DNA of 64,000 nucleotides from CAYMRL01 sp964398985 (GTDB lineage Bacteria; Deinococcota; Deinococci; Deinococcales; Trueperaceae), in NCBI GenBank assembly GCA_964398985.1, contig CAYNOS010000003.1, positions 1 to 64,000 of the forward strand, written 5' to 3'. Shown here piece after piece: positions 50,472 to 61,586 of this stretch. The notes under the pieces were generated by a model. That model was given only the letters and a program-made list of their open reading frames with translations. It made no database searches and had not been told where the DNA came from. A program made the translations under genes and the position numbers. Numbering within the stretch: the first letter of the stretch is position 1; every line of letters begins with the position of its first letter.

Positions 50472-50510
50472 ATGAGAAGCCCCGCGGCTTCCAGCTCGTT
50501 TACCTACTAG
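50472..50510 (+). CDS. Leader peptide of the pheST attenuator
   Basis: A 12-residue reading frame, MRSPAASSSFTY, begins exactly where the leaderless promoter predicts and ends TTT-ACC-TAC-TAG. It has one phenylalanine codon near its end, followed by Thr and Tyr. It precedes competing hairpins and a terminator in front of the phenylalanyl-tRNA synthetase genes, the usual layout of leader-peptide attenuation. The single Phe codon is fewer than in the E. coli pheST leader. Confidence 0.6.
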   Translation: MRSPAASSSFTY

Positions 50511-50572
50511 GCGTAGGGCGGTTCGGTCCTGCGCGTCACTCGCCACTGTCCGCCAACGGACGGTGGTTTTTT
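50503..50572 (+). terminator. pheST attenuator: competing hairpins and terminator
   Basis: The terminator is a 10-bp stem with one G-T wobble (CCACTGTCCG 50543-50552, loop CCAA, CGGACGGTGG 50557-50566) followed by six T. Upstream, CCTAC/GTAGG (50503-50507 with 50513-50517) and GCGTAGG/CCTGCGC (50511-50517 with 50528-50534) are alternative stems. GGCGG (50517-50521) can pair with CCGCC (50550-50554), which would break the terminator. A ribosome paused at the Phe codon would leave GGCGG free, whereas one at the stop codon would cover it. Confidence 0.75.
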
Positions 50573-50628
50573 CGTTGCCGGAGCCGGTCGCCGTCAGTCG
50601 GCGTGGTTCGCGGCCAAGGAGGAAAGGC

Positions 50629-51656
<1,028 letters not shown>

Positions 51657-51660
<4 letters not shown>

Positions 51661-54008
51661 GGGTGAGCGTCGGCTGGCTGCAGGAGTTCTTCGACGAGCC
51701 GCTGCCCGAGACCGGCCGCCTGGTCGAGCTGCTGGACGGGCTCGGCCTGGCGGTGGAGGTCGTGCACGACGTTCCCCAGGCCCCGGCCGGAGCCGTGGTC
51801 GCCGAGGTGGTCGGCAGCGAGCCGCTACCCGGCTCCGAGCACCTGCTCAAGGTGCTGGCGCTGCCGGCTGCCGGGGCGCCGCCCGTGCAGGTGGTGTGCG
51901 GCGCACCCAACGTCAGCGTCGGCATGCTCACGGCGCTGGCGCTGCCGGGCGCGGCGCTGCCCGGCCTGCCCGGCGTGGTGGGCGAGCGCGAGATGCTCGG
52001 CGTCGCCAGCCGCGGCGTGCTGGCGAGCCCGCGCGAGCTCGGCGTGTTCGACCATCAAGGCGGCGTGATCGCGTTGCCGGCAGGCACCGCGCTCGGCGCT
52101 CGGCTGGCCGAGCTGTGGCCGGCCGAGACCGTCATCGAGCTCGAGCTGACGCCTAATCGCGGCGACGCGTTCAGCATGCTCGGCGTCGCCCGCGACCTCG
52201 GCGCCAAGCTCGGCTGGCGGGTCAAGCACCCGGCCGCCGGCCTGGACCAGGGCGACGGCACCCGCGACGACGGCCTCGTGATAGAGGTCCACGACACCGG
52301 CGGCAGCCCGCGCTTCACGCTCAGGGCCATCCGCGGCGTGAACGTGGCGCCCAGCCCGGTGTGGCTACAGCGCAGGCTCGCGCACCTCGGCCTGAGGCCG
52401 CGCAACAACGTAGTCGACGTCACCAACCTCGCCACCTTCGCGCTCGGCCAGCCGTCGCACGCCTACGACGCCAGGGTGCTCAACGGCGGGGTGATCCAGG
52501 TGCGGCGCGCGCTGCCGGGCGAGAAGGTGGAGCTCCTCAGCGAGGACGTCATCGACCTGGACCCGGAGGACCTGGTGATCGCCACGCCGGACGGTCAAGG
52601 CGCCGGCAGCCGCGCGATCGGCTTGGCGGGCGTGATGGGCGGCCGGCACGACAGCGTCGCCTCCGACACCAGTGACGTCGCGCTCGAGGTCGCGCTCTTC
52701 GATCCTCGCACGGTGCGGCGCACCGCCAGGCGTCACAAGCTCGTCACGGACGCCCGCATCCGCTTCGAGCGCGGCGTGGACCCGAACCTGCAGCCGGCGG
52801 CCTCCGCCTACATCAGCCACCTGATCAAGGAGGTCGCGGGCGGCGAGATCGATCCCGGCATCAGCCTGACCGGCGCCGACGTCAGACGCGCCGGCGTGTC
52901 GTTCCGACCCGCACGCGTCGCGTTCTTGATGGACTTCGACGTCGCGCCGGCCAAGCAGCGAGGCTACCTGGAGGCTCTCGGTTGCGAAATCGCGGACGTC
53001 GGAGATGCTTGGAGCGTGACGCCGCCTAGCTGGCGCCACGACCTGGTGATCGAGGAAGACATCATCGAGGAGGTCGCCAGGCTTCACGGCTACCAGCACG
53101 TGGGGTTGAGCGTTCCCAGCATGTTCTTCGTCCCGCCCGCCAGCGATCCCACCCATCGCCAGCTGCGCTCCCGCCTGGCCGCCATCGGTCTGCAGGAGAC
53201 CCTCACCTACGTCTTCACGTCCGACGCCGAGCTCGCGCGCTCCGCCTCGCCGGCGGCGCACGTGCGCCTGGCCTCGCCGCAAGGCACCGACAGGGCCGTG
53301 CTCCGCACCTCGCTGCTGCCGGGGCTGCTGGCGGCGGCCGTGACCAACGCTCGCGCGCCGTCGCTGGCGATGTTCGAGATCGGACGCGTGTTCCTCGAGC
53401 ACGAGGAGGAGCGGCTCGCGGTGCTGCTGCGCGGCCCCGCGCTGCTCGGCGGCTGGCGCCCCGACGTCGCCAGCGACTTCTTCACCCTCAAGGGCCTGCT
53501 CGAGCAGTTGGCGGAGCTCGCCGGCGCGAGCCTCGCGATGTCCGCGCAGCCGCACCCGCACTTCCATCCCGGGGTCTCCGCCGAGGTGACGTGGAACGGG
53601 CAGCCGGTCGGCTTCGCCGGGCGCGTGCATCCCGAGGTGGAGGCGCGCTACGAGCAAGGTGCGCTGTACGCCGCCGAGCTGCGTTTGCCGCTCGCGCCGG
53701 GCGCGGTGCGGTTCAGCGACTTCTCGCGCCAGCCGCACGCCGAGCGCGACCTGGCGGTGATCGCTCCCCGGCAGGTGCCTTACGCCGAACTGCGCGACCT
53801 GTGCGCCAGCGCGGCGGGGGAGAAGCTCGAGTCGATCGAGCCTTTCGACGTTTATGAGGGCAGTCAGGTCCCGGTGGGCAGCCGCAGCGTGGCGCTGCGC
53901 TTGCGCTTCCGCGACTTCGAGCGCTCGCTGACCGACGACGAGGTCGATGGCGCTATGGCGAATGTCATGCAAGCTCTCAGAGGTGCCGGATACGATATCC
54001 GCGCGTGA
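51657..54008 (+). CDS. pheT: Phenylalanyl-tRNA synthetase beta subunit
   Basis: PheT (783 residues) carries tRNA-binding and editing domains. In order: an N-terminal EMAP/OB domain (GSEHLLKVLALPAA), the B3/B4 editing domain (NNVVDVTNLATFALGQPSHAYD), B5, a class-II-like core and the C-terminal anticodon-binding B8 domain (FSRQPHAERDLAVIAPRQVPY). The start is GTG 51657, giving MRVSVGWLQEF. Confidence 0.97.
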
Positions 54009-54547
54009 CCGACCTGACCTGGATCGACTTTGTGATGGTTGCCGTCGTCGCCTCACTGACAGCCTTGGGCGCCACTCGCAAGCTCATCGGCCTGTTCGTC
54101 GGAGTCGGCGGCATGCTGCTCCTGCGGCCCTTGCTCGGTCTCGGTCAGGGCAACCCGTGGCTGGCGATCGCGGTCGCCTTCGTCTGCGGGCTGGTGCTGG
54201 CGCTGGTCGGCCGCCGGCTCGTCGCTCCCGGCAAGGGACCCGAGTGGGCCTGGAAGGTCGCCGGCGGGTTCGGCGGCGCGATCCTGGGCGTCGCCATGGT
54301 CTTGGCGCTCGTCACCGCCCTGCCGATCCAACGCAACCCCGCCAACGAGCGCGAGATCTTCTACCCGCCGCGCGACGTCGGCACGCAGCTGGCCGTAACG
54401 CTGCAGCGCTCATCGCTTGTCATGTTGGGCCGGACTATACTCCTGTACCCGCTGCTGCCCGAGGCCGACCGGTCGCCACGCGAAGCACGCGTGCTCAGCG
54501 GCCTGCACGGCTGGCTGGTGGTCGGTGAGCCGTGGATGGGGAGGTGA
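54005..54547 (+). CDS. CvpA-like membrane protein
   Basis: This 180-residue protein has about four hydrophobic segments. Its start (TWIDFVMVAVVASLTALGATRK) resembles CvpA/colicin V production family proteins, which begin with a W-D-hydrophobic stretch and a small-residue-rich turn. The GTG start overlaps the pheT stop, so it is read from the pheST transcript. The assignment rests on the N-terminal pattern and topology only. Confidence 0.6.
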   Translation: MTDLTWIDFVMVAVVASLTALGATRKLIGLFVGVGGMLLLRPLLGLGQGNPWLAIAVAFVCGLVLALVGRRLVAPGKGPEWAWKVAGGFGGAILGVAMVLALVTALPIQRNPANEREIFYPPRDVGTQLAVTLQRSSLVMLGRTILLYPLLPEADRSPREARVLSGLHGWLVVGEPWMGR

Positions 54548-54599
54548 CTCCAGCTGGCATAGCGTGCAAGTCAAGCAGTGGGCATAGGAACTCGAGGAA

Positions 54600-54769
54600 G
54601 CGCAAGCCCGGACACGAACAGCCACGCAGGTGGCGTCCGGTGACGAGGCGGAGGGCCGCCGGACCGTGAACGCACGGTCGCCGGCGGATAGGCGGAAGGC
54701 GCAAGCCCCAAGCCGAAAGCGCGAGCGCTCGGTGTCGCAAGTCCGAGCAGCAAGTCTGCGGGCCCCTCC
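54600..54769 (+). ncRNA. Structured RNA candidate in the glmS leader
   Basis: The 360-base stretch 54548-54907 has no credible gene but is dense in strong stems. CCGGAC/GTCCGG (54608-54613 with 54635-54640) encloses GCCAC/GTGGC and is followed at once by TGACGAGG (54641-54648). GGAGGG (54650-54655) can pair with CCCTCC (54764-54769) around an extended hairpin (54656-54687), a GGC-GCAA-GCC tetraloop hairpin and others. TGACGAGG and CGGCGGAT (54682-54689) are also the conserved core blocks of the glmS self-cleaving ribozyme, and the gene downstream is glmS. However, the expected AUCGA and the usual P2 pairing are missing, so the class is uncertain. Confidence 0.4.
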
Positions 54770-54870
54770 TGAGACACACCCCCTCACTCGAGAACTCCGG
54801 GGCGAGAACTCGCCGAGCCGGCCAACTTCGGTGACGTCGGCAGCGTCGGCGAATGCTGTCACATGCGCCC

Positions 54871-54886
54871 GCCACCTCGCGGTGGC
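54871..54886 (+). other. Hairpin before the glmS ribosome-binding site
   Basis: GCCACC-TCGC-GGTGGC is a perfect 6-bp stem with a 4-base loop. It lies just upstream of GGAGGTCAGGA, the glmS Shine-Dalgarno region, and might affect translation or mark the end of the folded leader. Confidence 0.45.
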
Positions 54887-54907
54887 AGTTGGAGGTCAGG
54901 AACACGC

Positions 54908-56737
<1,830 letters not shown>

Positions 56738-56814
56738 GGCCGCAGGCCGCTTGAGTACGGATGCCGTCGCGCGTCTCGAACCAGCGTCCTTAGGATGCAC
56801 TCGAGGGAGGCGCG

Positions 56815-57030
56815 ATGCCTGACAGGAGGGAGACCGAGAACGCCGCGGAGTCGCTGATAGACCGGCTCCGCGGCGTGGACGACGACGATCTGCTGATCGA
56901 AGTCGAGCGGTTGCTGGACGCTCATGCCGCGCGGACCGCGGGAAACGGCCGACTGATGGACCTACGCGACGAAGACCTGGCTGCGGTGCTGCGGCAACTG
57001 CTCGGCGAAGAAGTCGACCAGCCCGACTAG
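56815..57030 (+). CDS. Small acidic protein of unknown function
   Basis: This 71-residue protein (MPDRRETENAAESLIDRLRG...) is acidic and predicted to be mostly helical, with the repeated pattern LIDRLRGVDDDDLLIEVERLL and LRDEDLAAVLRQLLGEE. GAGGGAGG lies 4-5 bases before ATG 56815, and TAGGAT at 56791-56796 could be a -10 box. I recognise no family. The good ribosome-binding site and host-like codons argue that it is real. Confidence 0.6.
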   Translation: MPDRRETENAAESLIDRLRGVDDDDLLIEVERLLDAHAARTAGNGRLMDLRDEDLAAVLRQLLGEEVDQPD

Positions 57031-57053
57031 TTCGACGTTCCGCGCGACCTCGG

Positions 57054-57908
57054 CTACGGGTTGCGCAGGAACAGGTAGTAGAGAAGGGCGCCCGCGGCGC
57101 CGATCAACAACCAGCGGAAGTAGCGCGTGACCCCGGGGCTCGCCGTCAGACGCCCCAACTTGGTGCGCGCCTCGCTGGCGTCACGCTTCTGCGCCAGACG
57201 CTGGGCCGCCTTCAACGACTTCACGCTCTTGCTGAGGTTCCCCTTGCGCCGGTAGGCGACGCCGAGGTTGTGGTGGGCGTTCGCGAAGCTGTCGTTGACC
57301 TTTAGAGCGCGCTGGTAGTAGTCGATCGCGTCGTCGGTGCGCTTCTCCTCGAGTGCCACGTTGCCGAGGTTGGTGATCGCCCGGTAGTGATCGGGGTCTT
57401 GTGCCAGCGCCGCCTCGAACGCTGCTTTGGCTTCCTCGAGACGTCCTTCGTAGATCATGGCGGTGCCGCGTTGGGTCTCGACCTCGGCCTTGAACCACGA
57501 AGACTCGAGGTCGTCGAGGGCAGGGAACAGCGCTTCGAGCTCGCGGCGGTCGAGCAGCTTGGCGCTCGCCTCGAGCGCCGCCAAGTCGGCTTCCAGCTCG
57601 GACCACGGCACCAGGTCGATGCGCTCGTCGAGGCGCCGCAGGCGCTCCGCGGCGCGCGTGAACGAGCGGTCCCTGACGAGGTCCTCGACGTCGGCGAGGG
57701 CGCCGAGTGCCCGGCGGAGCGAGTCGATGCCTTGGGGATCGGTGAGCGCGGCCTCGGCGACCGCACGGTCCATCAGGAAGGCCTTGTGAGCCGCGTTGAG
57801 GCGCCGGGCGGCGAGGAGATCCTGCCACACCATGCCCGCGTCCGGGCGGGCGGTGGAATCGCTGTCCAGGGAGCCGTCCGGCTGGGGTGCCGAGGGCGCG
57901 TCCATCAT
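57054..57908 (-). CDS. TPR protein with a C-terminal membrane anchor
   Basis: This 284-residue protein has a helical N-terminal region, then TPR repeats at about 150-235 (AMIYEGRLEEAKAAFEAAL, AITNLGNVALEEKRTDDAID, NAHHNLGVAYRRKGNLSKSV), and a last hydrophobic helix (YFRWLLIGAAGALLYYLFL) that would anchor it in the membrane with the TPRs in the cytoplasm. ATG 57908 overlaps the glgA stop and lies 7 bases after TACCGT (57921-57916), so it may be read both from glgA and from its own leaderless promoter. Partner unknown. Confidence 0.8.
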   Translation of the reverse strand: MMDAPSAPQPDGSLDSDSTARPDAGMVWQDLLAARRLNAAHKAFLMDRAVAEAALTDPQGIDSLRRALGALADVEDLVRDRSFTRAAERLRRLDERIDLVPWSELEADLAALEASAKLLDRRELEALFPALDDLESSWFKAEVETQRGTAMIYEGRLEEAKAAFEAALAQDPDHYRAITNLGNVALEEKRTDDAIDYYQRALKVNDSFANAHHNLGVAYRRKGNLSKSVKSLKAAQRLAQKRDASEARTKLGRLTASPGVTRYFRWLLIGAAGALLYYLFLRNP

Positions 57909-59305
57909 GTGGCAGACGGTACCATGCCCTGGTAGAGCGCCTGATAGCGCCTCGCCGAGGCGTCCCACGAGAAGTCTTGCCGCATCGCCTCGCGCTGCAT
58001 CTCGCGCCAGGTCGGCGAGCCGTGGAGCGCGCGCGCCTCCGACGCCGCTGCCGCCAGGTCGTGGAAGGTGGCGTCCTTGAACACGAAGCCGGTGCGCCGC
58101 TGCTTCACCGTGTCGGCGAGTCCTCCGGTGGCGCGCACGATCGGCAAGGTCCCGTAACGCATCGCGATCATCTGGCTGAGGCCGCACGGCTCGAAGCGGC
58201 TCGGCACCAGCAGCGCGTCGCTGCCGGCGTAGAGCCGGCGCGCGAGGGCGTCGTCGTAGCCGATGACGGCGGTGACCCGCCCGGGGTGGTCGGCGGCGAG
58301 CGACAGCGCGCCGGCCTCGAGCCCGGCGTCGCCGGTGCCGAGCAGGGCCAGCGACCAGCCTTGGTCGAGCAGCCGCTCGGAGGCTGCCAGGATCAGGTCG
58401 ATGCCCTTCTGCTGCGCGAGGCGCGACACAACGCCGAGCAGCGGGTGCTCGTCCTCGAGCTCGAGCTCGTGCCTGAGGGCGCGCTGGCAGTCGGCCTTGC
58501 CCCGCAGGTCGCTGAGGGAGTAGTTGCTGACGAGCCGCGGGTCGGCCCGCGGGTCGAAGTCGACGACGTCGATACCGTTGAGGATGCCGCTCAGCTTGCC
58601 GCGCAGGCTGCGGAAGGTGCCGTCGAGGCCGAAGCCGAACTCCGGCTGGCCGAGCTCGAACGCGTAGGTGGGGCTGACGGTGGTGACGCGCGTCGCGAAG
58701 CCGAGACCGGCTTGCAGGGCGTTGGCCGCCCCGAAGTGGTCGAGGTACGAGTGCCGAAGCTCGGCCGGCAGCCGCAGCCACCACAGCACCTCGCCGATGT
58801 CGCCGGTCCCCTGGAACTGCGCGTTGTGGACGGTCAGCAGGTTCGGGAGTCCCGGGAAGCCGGCCGGCAGGTGCCAGCCGTGCTCCAGCAGCAGCGGCAG
58901 CAGGGCGGTGTGCCAGTCGTTGACGTGGACGACATCGGGCAGGAAGCCGAGGCGCGCGGCGACCTGCGGAACGGCGCGAGTGAAGCGCGCGAAGCGCTCG
59001 AGGTCGTCGGAGTAGCCGTAGAGCTCAGGGCGCGAGAACGACGGGTGACCGACGAAGGCGTAGCGCACGCCGCCGCGCTCGAGCACGCCGACGCCGACAG
59101 CATCGAAGCCGCCCGCGAACGGCACGTCGACGTCGCCGATCCAGTAGGGAGCCAAGTCGGTCTTGAGGTCCTGATACCAGGGCGTCAGCACCAGCAGGTC
59201 GTCGCCGAGCTCGGTGAGGGCCCTGGGCAAGGCTCCCGCGACGTCGGCAAGGCCGCCCGTCTGACTGAAGGGCCGCACCTCGCTGCTGGCGAACAGCACT
59301 CGCAC
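57905..59305 (-). CDS. glgA: Glycogen/starch synthase
   Basis: GlgA (466 residues, GT5 family) extends alpha-1,4-glucan from ADP-glucose. RVLFASSEVRPF, VHVNDWHTALLPL, NGIDVVDFDP and PSRFEPCGLSQMIAMRYGT are family motifs. The N-terminal nucleotide-sugar motif reads SQTGGLADV where most enzymes have KTGG or KVGG, so the conserved lysine is replaced by glutamine. GTG 59305 lies 6 bases after a TAGACT box and is probably leaderless. No other glg gene is in the window. Confidence 0.95.
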   Translation of the reverse strand: MRVLFASSEVRPFSQTGGLADVAGALPRALTELGDDLLVLTPWYQDLKTDLAPYWIGDVDVPFAGGFDAVGVGVLERGGVRYAFVGHPSFSRPELYGYSDDLERFARFTRAVPQVAARLGFLPDVVHVNDWHTALLPLLLEHGWHLPAGFPGLPNLLTVHNAQFQGTGDIGEVLWWLRLPAELRHSYLDHFGAANALQAGLGFATRVTTVSPTYAFELGQPEFGFGLDGTFRSLRGKLSGILNGIDVVDFDPRADPRLVSNYSLSDLRGKADCQRALRHELELEDEHPLLGVVSRLAQQKGIDLILAASERLLDQGWSLALLGTGDAGLEAGALSLAADHPGRVTAVIGYDDALARRLYAGSDALLVPSRFEPCGLSQMIAMRYGTLPIVRATGGLADTVKQRRTGFVFKDATFHDLAAAASEARALHGSPTWREMQREAMRQDFSWDASARRYQALYQGMVPSAT

Positions 59306-59311
59306 GCCTAC

Positions 59312-59317
59312 AGTCTA
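59312..59317 (-). promoter_or_regulatory. -10 box of a leaderless-type promoter for glgA
   Basis: On the minus strand TAGACT is followed by six bases (GTAGGC) and GTG 59305, the same hexamer and spacing as in front of lepA and the pheS leader peptide. Confidence 0.65.
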
Positions 59318-59417
59318 GGTGCAACCGCTCGCCGGATGGCACCGTTTCGCCAGCCAGGCCCGGGCTCGTTTGTTCTTGGATGTATGGAGCTTTGCTGGGC
59401 GGCGGAGATCTGGCGCA

Positions 59418-59423
59418 TATACT
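59418..59423 (+). promoter_or_regulatory. -10 box for the ctpA operon
   Basis: TATACT is a strong -10 box 78 bases before ATG 59502, so this transcript would have a leader of about 70 bases and a real Shine-Dalgarno (GGAGG). The leader contains GCTGCA and TGCAGC, which can pair. The -35 region is weak. Confidence 0.5.
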
Positions 59424-59501
59424 CTCGCGAGTAAGCCGGTCGCTGCAGTTTCGTTTGGGACGCAAGCTGCGCCCCGTTGCAGCCGCTGGTCCTGGAGGTT
59501 T

Positions 59502-60845
59502 ATGAAGCGCAGGGTACTTCTCGCCGTGCTGGTGGCGTTGTCGGCAGCCACCCTGGCAGTGAACGCACAGCTGTCTAGGGACTTCGCGGGCGAGTTCCTC
59601 AACCATCCCGCGGGCCGCTCGTTGGTGCAGGCGTTCGGCGCCCTCAAGAGCGGTTACCTGACCGATGTCGACGACGAGGTGTTGATCCGCGGCGCCATCA
59701 ACGGCATGGTGGAAGCTCTCGACGACCAGTTCACCTCCTACGTAGAGCCGCGCGCGGCTGCCCGCGACCTGCAGGACATGTCCGGCTCCTTCGAGGGCAT
59801 CGGCGCGGTGCTCACGCCGTTCGACCGCTCCAGCGGCAAGGGCGTCGAGATCCTCACCGTGTACCAGGGCGGTCCCGCATCGCGAGCAGGCCTGCAACGT
59901 GGCGACGTGTTCCTGACGGTCGACGACATCGACGTCAGGGAGTTCACGACCAGTGAGGTCGCAGACGTGGTGCGCGGGCCCAAGGGGACGACGGTCAGGA
60001 TCACCATGAGCCGGCCCGGCGTCGACGAGCCGCTGACCTTCGAGATCCAGCGCGCCACCATCCAGATCATCCACGTCTCTAGCACGTTGCTGCCCGACGG
60101 CGTCGGTTACATCGCGCTCGACTCGTTCAACAGCCAGGTGCTCAGCGAGCAGATGGTCGAGCACCTCGATGCGCTGATCGCCGAGGGCGCGACCTCGCTG
60201 ATCCTCGACATGCGCGACAACTCCGGCGGGCTGCTCAGCCAGGCGATCCTGGTCGCCGACGAGTTCCTGTCGGAAGGCGACATCGTGTTCCAGCGCGCCA
60301 GGGGCGTGACGCAACGGATCGCTTCGGCCGACCCCGCCGCCTACGACCTGCCGATGGTGGTGTTGGTGAACGCCAACTCCGCGTCGGCTTCCGAGATCGT
60401 CGCCGGGGCGTTGCAGGAGAACGGCCGCGCTTTGGTGGTCGGCGAGCAGACCTTCGGCAAGGGTGTCGCCCAGAGCGTTCTCACCCTCGCCGACGGCGGC
60501 CAGCTGCGATACGTCTCCTTCGAGTGGTTGACCCCCGATCGCCGCAGCATCGCCGACGCCGGCGTCACACCCGACGTGCAGGCGAACGACACGCGCTACC
60601 CCAACACCGTCACGACCTCCGGTCGCGGCCTCAAGGCAGGCCAGACCGTCGAGATCGTCGTCGATGGCGAGTTGATCGGCACCGCCACGGCCAACGAGGA
60701 CGGAACGTTCGAGGTCATGGCTTTGGGACCGCGGCGCGAAGTCAGCGAGGTGCAGGGCGAGGCAGTGGTGCATCTCGATTCCGACAGCGCTCTCCAGACG
60801 GCGTTCGAGCTGGTCAAGACGCAGGGCGCAAACGCGCGGAACTGA
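59502..60845 (+). CDS. ctpA: C-terminal processing peptidase, S41 family
   Basis: This secreted protease (447 residues) has a signal peptide (LLAVLVALSAATLAVNA), a helical N-domain, a PDZ domain (about 105-190, GGPASRAGLQRGDVFLTVDD) and the S41 core with the Ser-Lys dyad: S295 in NSASASEIVAGAL and K320 in GEQTFGKGVAQ, 25 residues apart as in Tsp. About 80 residues after the core form an extra domain (VEIVVDGELIGTATANEDG). It cleaves proteins from their C-terminal end in the periplasm. GGAGG precedes ATG 59502. Confidence 0.94.
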   Translation: MKRRVLLAVLVALSAATLAVNAQLSRDFAGEFLNHPAGRSLVQAFGALKSGYLTDVDDEVLIRGAINGMVEALDDQFTSYVEPRAAARDLQDMSGSFEGIGAVLTPFDRSSGKGVEILTVYQGGPASRAGLQRGDVFLTVDDIDVREFTTSEVADVVRGPKGTTVRITMSRPGVDEPLTFEIQRATIQIIHVSSTLLPDGVGYIALDSFNSQVLSEQMVEHLDALIAEGATSLILDMRDNSGGLLSQAILVADEFLSEGDIVFQRARGVTQRIASADPAAYDLPMVVLVNANSASASEIVAGALQENGRALVVGEQTFGKGVAQSVLTLADGGQLRYVSFEWLTPDRRSIADAGVTPDVQANDTRYPNTVTTSGRGLKAGQTVEIVVDGELIGTATANEDGTFEVMALGPRREVSEVQGEAVVHLDSDSALQTAFELVKTQGANARN

Positions 60846-60860
60846 CCGCCGCCTGACAGC

Positions 60861-61586
60861 GTGATCAGAGCCGAGCGGCTCGTCAAGTCTTACGGGAACT
60901 TCCTGGCCGTCGCCGGGCTCGACCTCAGGGTCGCGCCCGGCCAGGTCGTCGCGCTCCTGGGGCCCAACGGCGCCGGCAAGTCGACGACGATCAAGGCGCT
61001 CGTCGGCCTCATCCGGCCGACAGCGGGCCGCGTGTCGGTCGGGGGCTTCGACCTGGCGAGCGACGGGGTCAAGGCCAAGGCCGAGTTCGGGTACGTGCCC
61101 GATCGCCCTTACCTCTACCCGAAGCTGAGCGGGCGCGAGCTGCTGCGCTTCCTCGGCAGGGTGCGCTCGGTCCCTGAGGCGGAGGAGCGCGCCACCGAGC
61201 TGCTGCGGCGCTTCGAGCTAACCGGCGCCGCCGACGCTCTGATCGAGACCTACTCCCACGGCATGCGCCAGCGCCTCACCTTCGCCGCCGCGCTGCTGCA
61301 CGCTCCCAAGGCGCTGATCGTCGACGAGCCGATGGTCGGCCTCGACCCGCGCGGCGCCCGCGACGTCAGGCTGCTGCTGCGCGAGTTCTCCGCACAGGGC
61401 GGGGCGCTGTTGTTGACGACCCACTCGATGGAGGTGGCCGAGGCCGTCTCCGACCGCGTGCTCCTGATGGCGCGCGGCAAGATACAAGCCGAGGGCACCC
61501 TGGCGCAGCTGCGGAGTCGCGTCGGCCAGGACGCCGCCAGCCTCGAGGCGATCTTCTTGCAGCTCACCGCCGAGGAGAGCGCGTGA
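60861..61586 (+). CDS. ABC transporter ATP-binding protein
   Basis: This 241-residue ATPase has Walker A GPNGAGKST, a Q-loop region, the signature SHGMRQRLTFAAALL and Walker B ALIVDEPMVGLDP with the H-loop TTHSME. It belongs to the class that powers exporters such as those for bacteriocins, drugs or sodium. GTG 60861 is 15 bases after ctpA and its end overlaps the permease, so the three are probably one operon. Confidence 0.93.
   Translation: MIRAERLVKSYGNFLAVAGLDLRVAPGQVVALLGPNGAGKSTTIKALVGLIRPTAGRVSVGGFDLASDGVKAKAEFGYVPDRPYLYPKLSGRELLRFLGRVRSVPEAEERATELLRRFELTGAADALIETYSHGMRQRLTFAAALLHAPKALIVDEPMVGLDPRGARDVRLLLREFSAQGGALLLTTHSMEVAEAVSDRVLLMARGKIQAEGTLAQLRSRVGQDAASLEAIFLQLTAEESA

Noticed and set aside
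50472..50572. T-box riboswitch before pheS
   Set aside because: The leader is only about 100 bases, lacks the specifier stem I and the AGGGTGGNACCGCG box; leader-peptide attenuation fits better.
54600..54769. RNase P RNA or cobalamin riboswitch as the identity of the glmS leader RNA
   Set aside because: The conserved GAGGAAAGUCC and ACAGAACCCGGCUUA of RNase P and the B12-box are absent; only short chance similarities exist.
54410..54905. Minus-strand open frames in the glmS leader
   Set aside because: Ser/Arg/Ala-rich products without homology or ribosome-binding sites; the region is dominated by RNA stems instead.
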